Below are positions 55,849 through 64,000 of a DNA stretch of 64,000 bases, in pieces. The stretch is from Muscardinus avellanarius (taxonomy: Eukaryota; Chordata; Mammalia; Rodentia; Gliridae), in assembly GCA_963383645.1 (NCBI GenBank), contig OY726571.1, positions 83,728,619 through 83,792,618 of the forward strand, read 5' to 3'. The notes under the pieces are model-generated. The model saw only the letters and a list, made by a program, of their open reading frames with translations, made no database searches and was not told the DNA's origin. Position 1 is the stretch's first letter. Each line of letters begins with the position of its first letter. The translations under genes and the position numbers were made by a program.

Positions 55849-56959
55849 ACTTCCAAGTAGAACCGAGAGACAGCGCCTTGAAGTGCACTTACCAAGCCAA
55901 AGTTTATCCAAACCCAGGGAATGCTTTGGTCAGCGAAACCGAACAGAAAAACTCCTGAGAACAAGCTGTCTCCTAAGATTTCCGTTACCTGCTGCTTCTA
56001 GTCGGACTGCAAATATCTCCAAGGCAGACTGGAGATGGTGGTTTTGGCATCTCCCCTCAGATGGAGCCAGAAGTGCAGGAGTGCACAGAAATCAAATGTC
56101 CTGAGAGGCGAGTTGATTAAATATTTTCAAACCTCAAAAAAAGTGGGGGAATGGAAAAATCTTTAAAAAATCAGTTCAGGTAGAGTTCAAGTTAAAGGGT
56201 CAAACTTCGGGGACCCCTGGGACTCTTTTGTAGTGAGGCCATTAAGAGACGCCTTGAAATTGTACCCGGGGAGCTTATCAAGGGTGACAGTGTTAGCTCA
56301 CAGCACGGCCCTCCTCTGTTTTGTGTGGTCCATCTGTCCCAGGGTTGACGGACGCAGACTCGGGCTGCCTGCTGCCTGCTAAGGGGAACTGCTTCTGAGC
56401 CAAGTCCTGGGAGAATTCAGCGTCCATGCAAACAGAGACCACCTTTATTTTTCACATTTCCGTCAGCTTCTTTCTTGAAATCAAAACTTCAAATAGCTGT
56501 CCCCCCTCTCCCTGCACAGATCTGTTTTTCCTGGGGTGAGAGTATCATTTCAAGTTCCTTTTCACCTTGAAAACCTTTACAGTCCCTCGATGACACAGAC
56601 ACCCTCCCGAGACGCTGACAGACAAAGCTGGCAGAAAACGGTCCTGTGTGCTGGAACACCGAGGGAGTCCAAGACATTCGCCCAGCGTCGTGCCCTTTCC
56701 AGATGTTATCCGGTGTGCCCGACTCTTGGATGCGTTGCTGTTTTTTTGGAATAAGAAATCAGTCTTAATTTTCATTTGGGTGCAAGAATAATTCATAAAA
56801 CGCCTGCTGGAGACAACTTCCCCAAGGGAGGGAAAACCAACCCTTCCTCCCAGTCTTCTCCCTGCAAGACTGCATTTTTTTTTCTCTCCCGTGGAAGGAG
56901 TCGTAGCAAAGGGAGGCTCATAACCTCATCCTCCAAGTGAAAGAAAACAGTCATACCAT
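55849..56959. other. Unique DNA, no gene recognised
   Basis: No clear repeat. Frames of 62-83 aa overlap antisense around 56489-56796. Confidence 0.4.
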
Positions 56960-57158
56960 CTCAGAGTGTGGTTGGCAAATGTTTTTGGTAAAGAACTACA
57001 TAGTAAATATCTGTCGTAACCGCTAACTGCTACCATTGAGAAAGCAGCTATCCGCAAGATGTTAATGGATGGCACAGGTGTGTTATAATAAAACTTTATT
57101 CATAAAAAAAAAAAACACTGTGGGCAGGATTTGGTTGACCAGCCGTAGTTGGTGCATT
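56960..57158 (+). mobile_element. hAT-Charlie-type DNA transposon remnant
   Basis: 'gtggttggcaaatgttttt', 'acatagtaaatatctgtcgt', 'ataataaaactttattcata', then 'caggatttggttgaccagcc'. Plus-strand relative of the copy at 27862. Confidence 0.75.
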
Positions 57159-57198
57159 CATGTTTTAGATCTTATTTTACTTACTTATCCATTCACTG

Positions 57199-57269
57199 TG
57201 CTGGGGATCAAACCCAGGGCCTGGTGCAGGCTGAGCAGGTGACCTACCACCGAGCTACTCTCCAGCCCT
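57199..57269 (-). mobile_element. ID SINE
   Basis: Reverse ID: 'gtgctggggatcaaacccag', 'ctaccaccgagctactctcc'. No B1 half. Confidence 0.85.
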
Positions 57270-57413
57270 GGATCCAACTTCTATTTGCTCATTTGACTCT
57301 TAGTTTTTAATGAGGAAAGATCATTTTAATGACAAATTATAGCTATCAAGAAGGCCTATACAGCAGCAACACAGACATGTATTTTTCTTTAGATCAATGA
57401 CATATGTTTTGTT

Positions 57414-57609
57414 TTGTTGGTACTGAGGTTGAACCCAGGGGTGTTCTACCTCCCAGCTACACCCTACCCATCTACGACCTGTTTTAATTTAATTTTATTT
57501 TGACTGAAACAGGGTCTCTCTAATTTGCTGAGCCTGGTCTCCAACCTGCAATTCTCCTATCTCAGCCTCCCAAATATTGGGATTACAGGTGTGCGCCACC
57601 ACACCTGGC
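57414..57609 (-). mobile_element. B1-dID SINE
   Basis: Reverse: 'tactgaggttgaacccaggg', 'gaaacagggtctctctaatt', 'gattacaggtgtgcgccacc'. Confidence 0.85.
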
Positions 57610-59335
57610 AGATTTGTATGTTTCACGTTTGTACCGGAATATTTTTCTTAATGAATAGGCATCTCAGCTTGGCCCATCTTGCAGAGAGACCCTCATTTTA
57701 TCACTTCCTGGCCTGGATGGCACATGCTCTTTTTAAGATTAGACCTGGCAAATAAAAGTCAAAAGCGTAATCCTTTTTAATCTGATGGGAGATTTGAATT
57801 TGATTGCCTCACTCTTAGAAAATGTCTACTACCCTTCCCAAGTCGTTATAAAACCTCCTTCTCCCAGCTCATCTTCAGTGGGAACGCTTGACTATACATT
57901 TCATACTGAGAACTACCCATCCTGAGCCTGGTCTAAGGATTCCTATCAGAACCACTGTCCCCTAAAGAAGAAAAGCAACAGAACAGGTCAACGAGAGGTC
58001 ACCCCCTTCTAGCCACATCAGAACACGTGCAAAAACTATCTGATTGCATTCTTGTTTTCATTAGGTGAACATGCACACGTTTAGTCAAACAGGTGAAATT
58101 GATTTCTGCCAGGCAGAAAGGGCCAGGGGCTGCCCAGGCCAAGCCGGCTTTGTGTGGGAAGAGCGGGATTCTTCTGGGCTGAAATTTGTGAGAAATTCAA
58201 TTTGAGTGTGTACCCTTTTCACCTCTGAGGCAAGCCCCAGGCCACCTGAATCAAAACCAGATGGATTCTCAGGCCTAAAGACAACAAATAGCAATTCAGA
58301 ATCCTGTTGGCGGCAGAGGACCACCGGAGGGAAGGCCGGCCCCAAACGCAGCTGGCTGGATTCTAGAACTCCGCTGTGATGCATATTAATGCTCAAGAGA
58401 TCTGGAGCGGAGCCTTGGCCCTTACCCGCTACCCCCAGTGCCTAAGAACATCGCATCTCTGTAAACTGGTTATTTGAGACGGTTCAAGTGAAGTCCGGAG
58501 CTCCCTGCCCGCGGAGCCCCACTTCCTCTGAGCTGTGCCCCTCGCCGGGGCTGGTTTGTTTTGGCAGAGGGAGCAGGTGCCCTCCCAGCGCTGAGATCTG
58601 AGCTCGGTTGGAGTCAGCGGTGACCCGAAGTCTTGGGTGGCCGCCTTCACACTCTCGCTTCCCTGTCAGCTGATCCCTCTGCCACCCACAGGCTGGCCGG
58701 CTCCCCAAGCTCCAGATTCCTGAAGGAGGGAGTGCCGACCTCCCCTGCCCCCCTGGAAGAGCCCGGGCAGCTTGGAAATCTCTGGACTCTGCCTTTTCAT
58801 AAACAGCAAGGGAGGTGAGCATTTAAACAAGAGGTCTGTGAAACATTAGCTTCCAACAATGGTTGAAATGGGCCCTTGTAAACAAAGGCTGACTTAGATG
58901 TCTACGAGCTTCTTCTAAAGTGGCCTTTGAAGAAGAAGAAGGATCAACAGGGTTTTTTGTTTTTTCTTTTCTTTTCAGAGGCTGGGTATATTTGGGGACC
59001 CCCATCACAGGGGCACGTCAGAGTGGACCCTTTTTCTTCCTATCCTTAAATTCCTGTGCATCCTACCAGAGGCACAGAAGAGCAGCCCAGAAGTCACCCA
59101 GCAGCCCTCTCCACTGCCTTAAAAACAAAGCCAGGAAAGCCCGCAGGTGCATGTGGGGCTCAGTTTCCTTTTCTGTTCTTAAGTCACAAGACATCCATGG
59201 AGATCATGGAACCAAATCCCCTTGATCGACTTGCATGAATTTCCATAGAGTTGCCCAGGCGCTGACCTCAGTCCCTCTCTGAGGATAGCATGAAGCTTCT
59301 GCTGACTGTGGTGCCGGGCCTGAGAACCCGGTGCC

Positions 59336-59358
59336 GGGCAGGCACCCAGTGCCTGCCC
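59336..59358. repeat. Perfect 10-bp-stem hairpin
   Basis: 'gggcaggcac', 3-base loop 'cca', 'gtgcctgccc'. The stem is perfect and GC-rich. Confidence 0.9.
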
Positions 59359-59874
59359 AGCCTGGCCACCTTCCCTCTGCTGTCCCAGGAAGGAGGGCAC
59401 TGGGCAGAGTGGGGCTGCATGCTCTATCCCTTTACCCAATGCAAGAAATAAATACAGAAAACAGAGCACTTTGCCCAGTTGAGCAGAAAGTAGGGGTGCT
59501 GAGGGGCATCCGGAATCGAGTACAGAGACCCGCATATGGGCATCCCCCTCCCGGTACCCAGGGGAGGCTCCTGGAGCATTGTGTGCAAGGCTCAAGGCTT
59601 CATTAGAGCTGGGTCCTTTACCCCTGCAGCCTTACTGAATCTTTCCCTTGCACAGAGCACTGGAAATCAGCACAAGAACTAGAGGTCTAGCAATTCCATG
59701 ATAGAATGACCAAAGAGATGGGGTAGGGGAACGTGGCTGTGCCGGCGGATGGGCTGGGCCCTGCCGAGGAGGGAGTATGTGTTTGCTTGTGGCTTCAGGT
59801 GGCTTCCCAGGTTGTGAGCTTTCCAAAGCCTCTGTGGGTTTGCTAGAGAGAAACAGCTGAGAAGTGCCAGTGCG

Positions 59875-59976
59875 TTGGCAGTGATGCCCGGACCAATGAT
59901 GCAGTGAAGTTAAGATGACCCAGTATTGGCAATGATGTCAGGCCCGATTATGCATTGAAGTTAAAATGACCCGAGT
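59875..59976 (+). repeat. 51-bp tandem duplication
   Basis: Two adjacent diverged copies start 'ttggcagtgatgcccgg' and 'ttggcaatgatgtcagg', both ending in 'gaagttaa-atgaccc'. Confidence 0.9.
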
Positions 59977-60109
59977 CCCAAATCCCAGACAAACTATAAC
60001 ACAATATGTATTGAGCACAGCCTTAAAAGATTCCTCAAGCCCAACGTGTAAAGGACCACTGCTAGAGTAGGCTCCGTTTGAGCCCTTAGTTTAAAATCTC
60101 TCTCCTGGG

Positions 60110-60305
60110 CCGGGCGTGGTGGCGCACACTTGTAATCCCAGTACTTGCGGGGGGCTGAGACAGGAGGATCAGTTTCATGACCAGCATAAGCTACTTAGTG
60201 AGACTGTCCACAATTTAGTGAGATCTTGTTTCAAAAGAAAAAATAGGGCTGGGGGTGTTGCTCGGAGGTAGAATACCCCTGGGTTCAATTGCCAGTACTG
60301 CAAAA

Positions 60306-60344
<39 letters not shown>

Positions 60345-60345
60345 A
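60110..60345 (+). mobile_element. B1-dID SINE, (AAAT)n tail, with TSD
   Basis: 'ccgggcgtggtggcgcacac', ID half 'ggtgttgctcggaggtagaa', tail 60303-60345. Likely TSD 'taaaatctc' on both sides. Confidence 0.9.
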
Positions 60346-60532
60346 ATCTCCTGAGGTGCCTAAGGAACTAAAATGTGAGGTATTGGAAGAAACAGAAGGT
60401 AACAAGTAGCTAGTGGTTACTGACCCTGGCTGCTTCAACAATGGTTGAAAGAAACATTAAAAAGAATGTAAGATTCTGCCCAGATGACCAAGTCAGGGTC
60501 CCTTGTTGGCAGCAGGCAGCTCCCCACCCCCT
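60346..60532. other. Unique DNA
   Basis: Short spacer between two oppositely oriented SINEs. Confidence 0.4.
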
Positions 60533-60737
60533 TTTTTGTGGTAATGGGGGTGAAACCCAGAAACATTCTATCTCCAAGTTATATCCCCAGCCCTACTTTT
60601 TAAATTATTATCTTGAAACAGGGTCCCACTGAGTTGCAAAGGGCCTCACTAAGTAGCTGAGGCTGTCTGTGAACTGTGATCCTCCTGTCTCAGCTTCCCC
60701 AAAGCTGGGATTATAGACGTGTGCCACCATGCCCGGT
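60533..60737 (-). mobile_element. B1-dID SINE, 'b' lineage
   Basis: Reverse: 'gtggtaatgggggtgaaacc', 'cactgagttgcaaagggcct', 'gtgtgccaccatgcccgg'. Short TSD 'ggcagct'. Confidence 0.85.
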
Positions 60738-61031
60738 TGTGGGCAGCTTTTTGTAAAGTTCCTATCACAGAGGATTCCACGGTGCTGCCAGGCTAAGACC
60801 TACTGGACAGCCTGGGGATTGTGGGGCTCTAGGAGTGGCGGCAGGAAGGAAGGAACCAGGTAAAGCTGAGCATTAGGGTGAGGAAAAGACTTGATTAGTT
60901 ATGACTCTCCAAAGTTGGTTGGAAATTCTGATCCCAGGAAACCTGAAAAGACTGAGCATGTGCACACGAGCCTGTGTAGAACGTAGGGGGGATGTTTAGT
61001 TATTTTTGTAGACTAAAATTATGTGCTTATT
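60738..61031. other. Unique DNA
   Basis: No repeat or gene recognised. Confidence 0.4.
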
Positions 61032-61045
61032 AAAATAAGTTTCCC

Positions 61046-61543
61046 AAGATGTCCATCAACAGATGAATGGATTACAAAACTGTGGGATATGTACACAATG
61101 GAATTTTACTCAGCCATAAAAAAATACAATTGCGGTATTTTCAGGGCACTGGATGGATCTTGAGGACATTATGCTAAGTGAGATTAGTCAGTCACAAAAA
61201 GTAAGGAATCGGATGCTTTCCCTAATATGTGAAAGCTAGGGTGAATGGGGTCATAGGAAGAACTCCAGGTGAAAAAGGAGATCCTATAGAGGAGCAAATA
61301 AGGCAACCTAACTGTGGGGATGGGAGGAGGGGAGAGGGAAACGCTTTAAAGTGCATGCTGTACTTATTCATGTCGAAGTCAACCACTAAACCAAGCATGG
61401 GAGGGAGGGATGGGGAGGGAGTGAGCTGGGACTGGGTGGGGGCTGGCTGGGTGATGTGTGCACTTATGCTTACACAAGTTTTTTACCCCATTATGATGTA
61501 TAAATACAATGCATCAGTAAAAATTAAATTATATACAAAAAAT
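61046..61543 (+). mobile_element. L1 3' end, 5'-truncated, with 14-bp TSD
   Basis: Begins in the end of ORF2 ('atgtccatcaacagatgaat', 'tttactcagccataaaaaaa'), then a G-rich 3' UTR and an AT-rich end. Perfect TSD 'aaaataagtttccc' at 61032-61045 and 61544-61557, so a recent target-primed insertion. Confidence 0.95.
61399..61419 (+). other. G-quadruplex-prone purine run of the L1 3' UTR
   Basis: Five runs of three or more G separated by one or two bases. A G-rich purine run in the 3' UTR is a known shared trait of mammalian L1s. Confidence 0.75.
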
Positions 61544-61557
61544 AAAATAAGTTTCCC

Positions 61558-61674
61558 TGAATAACTGCAAGTAGGAGGCATTAGTAGCATTGAGAAGAAT
61601 GCATGTAAGCTATAGAGGGCACCGGTGATTCAACAGCAAGCAGCTAGAACAAAGGGATCACTCCCACTACCTGC
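61558..61674. other. Unique DNA
   Basis: No feature seen. Confidence 0.4.
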
Positions 61675-62112
61675 TATTTTATTTTATTTCATTTCATTTT
61701 ATTTTATTTTTTGCAGTACTGGGGATTGAACCCAAGGACATTCTACCTCCAAGTTACATTCCTAGCACTATTTTTTAGTCTTTTTTATTTTTTTAAAAAC
61801 AGGGTCTCACACCGGGGTGGTGGCTAACGCTTGTAATCCCCGCGCTTGGGAGGCGGAGACAGGAGGATTGCGCTGTTTCCAAGCCAACCCCGCTGGCTTA
61901 AAAGACCCTGTTTCCAAAAATAAAAAAGTATAAAATAGGTCTGAGAATGTAGTCTGGAGGTAGAAGTACCACCAAAAAATAAAAAATAAAGCAGGGTCTC
62001 ACTGAGTTGCTAAGGGCCTCGCTGAGTAGCTCAGGCTGTTCATTAACCGCGATCCTCCGGTCTCAGCCTCCCAAATGCTGGGATTACAAGTGTGCACCAC
62101 CACACCTAACCT
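61675..62112 (-). mobile_element. B1-dID SINE split by another SINE
   Basis: (TTTTA)n tail, ID half and linker at 61675-61810. B1 half at 62004-62112 ('ttaaccgcgatcctccggtc'). Its linker-duplication region was the target of a younger SINE. Confidence 0.9.
61811..61989 (+). mobile_element. B1-dID SINE, 'a' lineage, nested, with TSD
   Basis: TSD 'aaacagggtctcac' (61797-61810) / 'aagcagggtctcac' (61990-62003). 'a' features: 'ggcttaaaagaccctgtttc', 'ggtctgagaatgtagtctgg'. Confidence 0.9.
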
Positions 62113-62293
62113 TTATTTTATTTTATTTTATTTTCAATACTGGAAATTGAACTCAGGGATATTCTACCTCCAAGCTACATTCCCAGCCCTATTTTTATTC
62201 TTTATTTTGAAGCAGGGCCTCACTAAATTGCAGAGGGCCTTAGGAAGTAGCTGAGGCTGGCCTCGAAACTGCAACCCTCTTGTCTCAGCCTAA
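62113..62293 (-). mobile_element. B1-dID SINE, B1 start missing
   Basis: (TTTTA)n, ID end 'atactggaaattgaactcag', duplication block, then cut-off. 'cctaacct' on both sides may be its TSD. Confidence 0.8.
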
Positions 62294-62476
62294 CCTGATA
62301 TTTTTGACTTTAAAAAGAGAGAAAAAAAAAGAGAAGGTGGAAGGGAGAGGGGGAGAAAGAATTCCCTTTGGGAAAATAAAACCAAATATATCTCTAGAGC
62401 TACAGATTTAATAAAAACATAAGCCCCAATCTCAGTAGCATGTTCCCTTCTCTGAAAAAATTTCTTTCTTTTTTTT
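62294..62476. other. Short spacer with purine-rich run
   Basis: 62318-62360 is A/G-rich. No gene. Confidence 0.5.
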
Positions 62477-62663
62477 TTTTTTTTTTTTTGGTGGTACTGG
62501 GGATGGATTCCTTCTACCTCCAGGCTACACTCCCAGACCTATTTTATATTTTATTTGAAAACAGTGTCTCTTAAGCCAGCGAGCTGGCTTCAAACCTGCA
62601 CGATCCTCCTGTCTCCCCCGCCCAAGCGCGGGGATTACAAGCGTGCACCACCACTCCTGGCTC
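62477..62663 (-). mobile_element. B1-dID SINE, 'a' lineage
   Basis: Poly(T) start, 'ctccaggctacactcccaga', 'tctcttaagccagcgagctg', 'gcgcggggattacaagcgtg'. Imperfect TSD around 'tctctgaa-aa'. Confidence 0.9.
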
Positions 62664-63177
62664 TCTGAAGAACTTTTAAAGTAGCTATGTCTGAAAGCCT
62701 TTGAGAAAGATGGAGAGAGCAGATTCAAGGTGCTCTTAACACAAAAAAAGAAAAAAAAAGGTAACTGCAGAAGGTGATGGATATGTTCATTGGCTTCCTC
62801 ATAGTAATTACTCCAGTGTGTTTGCATATATCAGATCATCCTGTGATACACCTGAACATACAGCAAAACATATTTTAATAAAAGAAAAGACAAAGAAAGC
62901 TGCCTGATGTCAGGCAGAGAGGAGGGGCCCATCCGAGACTGAGAGTGATCAGAGAGCTACGTCTGTTCAGACTTGACACCAAGAAGCGCCATTTGTCCTC
63001 ATGTTATTTGAGCCTTTCCTATCAGCTGTTGCTTGGAGAGGTAACATCTGTCAGAAGAGGTTCTGTGTTCTGGTCTGTTCTTTTTCTTCTTCTTTTTTTT
63101 TAATCTGAACTTTGCAAGATTAAAAGTTGCCAAACTCGCCCCAGAGTGGTTGAGTCTGAGATAGAGCTGGCCACTTC

Positions 63178-63250
63178 TAGGCACCATGGTTTTGGGACTT
63201 GTAGGCACCATGGTTTTGGGACCTGTAGGCACCATTCATGGTTTTGGTCC
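63178..63250 (+). repeat. 24-bp minisatellite, three units
   Basis: 'taggcaccatggttttggga' repeats every 24 bp, the third unit with a 4-bp insertion. Confidence 0.9.
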
Positions 63251-63579
63251 CTGAATTTTCACTTTATCGTTTTACCTAAGAATCCATTTCTCTTAATTTT
63301 CCCATGAACAGCAACCTAGTTTCAGGTATTTTTTAAATTTAACATATTTGACATTTTTCCCAATGCATAGAAACTTTTTTATTTTTTAATGAGCTTTTGA
63401 AGTGCTGTTGATGAAAAGAAAAATTCCCATCTTAATATCAGGCCAGAGTTTGAACATGCAGAATTTACTAAAGAAATAGTAGAGATTTTGTAACATTAAT
63501 TTTGAAATCTAAATTTGTTGTCTTTTTCAGCGAAACTATTTCTTTTTTGTTTGAAGATTTAAAGAAGTTTATTAAAAAG

Positions 63580-63613
63580 ATAGAAATACAGAAAATAGAA
63601 ATACAGAAAATAG
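63580..63613 (+). repeat. 15-bp tandem repeat, about 2.3 units
   Basis: 'atagaaatacagaaa' repeated head to tail. Confidence 0.9.
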
Positions 63614-64000
63614 TTACAGCCCCATGCCAAAATGGCATGAGGGGGGAGGGTGGCCCAGGCCAACTCCCCACTCCCCACAGTGAAACTATTTCTATTCCTA
63701 ATGTGACCATTGGCAAATAGTATGTGTTTGTGTGTGCGTACTCAATTTTTGTATCTATCTGTTTGTCTTCATCATAGCTCTATAAAGATATCTTCATGTT
63801 CTGCAAGATACACTTGAAGCCAAGATTGATTCATCGCTTGCCAAGTTCACAAAGGTCGTAGGGAGCTGTGTAGCAGCTGGGGCAAGGGGAGTCATCTAGT
63901 GGCTAATAAAGGAAGAAGGTGACCTTGATCACTTACTTAACCTCAAGCCTGGTGATCTTCAACAACGAAACTGAAATGATATCAGCCAGGCCCAATGTTC

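Larger units (their letters stand above)
57610..60109. other. Unique DNA, no gene recognised
   Basis: 2.5 kb without a recognisable transposon. 58420-58800 is GC-rich with CpGs and 112-aa/73-aa minus frames lacking motifs. 59179-59595 has a 138-aa minus frame, also without domain. Holds a perfect hairpin (59336) and a 51-bp tandem repeat (59875). Confidence 0.4.
62664..64000. other. Unique DNA, no gene recognised
   Basis: 1.3 kb with no clear transposon; a faint MIR-like patch at 63835-63885. Carries a 24-bp tandem repeat (63178) and a 15-bp one (63580). The 72-82-aa frames near 63468-63720 have no motif. Confidence 0.4.

Noticed and set aside
57830..57900. TATA-like 'gttataaaacc' suggesting another LTR
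   Set aside because: No LTR ends, poly(A) signal or family wording nearby.
59179..59595. 138-aa minus-strand frame
   Set aside because: No recognisable motif; GC-rich region with overlapping plus frames.

Overview
The window reads as mammalian, non-coding, repeat-rich nuclear DNA. The best marker of origin is its short interspersed elements: dozens of copies of a dimeric SINE whose left half is B1/7SL-like and whose right half is ID/tRNA-like, the arrangement known as B1-dID in squirrels and dormice. Lone ID copies and rodent-type L1 3' ends also occur. I infer a squirrel-family rodent (Sciuridae, for example a ground squirrel or marmot); the species cannot be named from sequence alone. I find no convincing protein-coding gene, rRNA, tRNA or known small-RNA gene. 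The longer open frames lie in microsatellites, SINEs, LTRs or unremarkable unique DNA.

Layout. 1-10.9 kb: SINEs, MIR, old MLT-type LTRs, a dense run of four SINEs (6.2-6.95 kb), unique blocks, and an ERV LTR next to an L1 3' end with a promoter-like cluster beside it (about 9.9-10.1 kb). 10.9-23.4 kb: unique DNA with scattered SINEs, L1 3' ends and L2/MIR relics. 23.4-29.2 kb: the most repeat-poor stretch, with two LTRs. 29.2-31.1 kb: an old L1 in reverse. 31.1-43.8 kb: LTR-rich, with an ERV1-type LTR, MLT1, MaLR, MER5 and an ERV-L-like pol fragment, plus a large inverted repeat at 39.8-41.4 kb. 43.8-49.5 kb: unique DNA, two LTR candidates and young SINEs. 49.5-52.5 kb: old L1 ORF2, MLT1 and L2 interrupted by younger insertions. 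52.5-52.8 kb: a 240-bp all-purine tract. 52.8-60 kb: mainly unique DNA with a SINE split by an L1. 60-64 kb: SINE clusters, a recent L1 3' end with clean target-site duplications, and a tail of unique DNA.

No genes act together here. What the window shows well is insertion history: many target-site duplications (TSDs) survive, and several nested insertions order the families in time (MLT/L2/old L1, then MaLR-type and ERV LTRs, then B1-dID SINEs and young L1 ends). Two B1-dID lineages stand out; one has lost the B box in its ID half and keeps many intact CpGs. Repeat family names come from recognised consensus features, not a database search, so subfamily names are tentative. No previously undescribed functional system was found.
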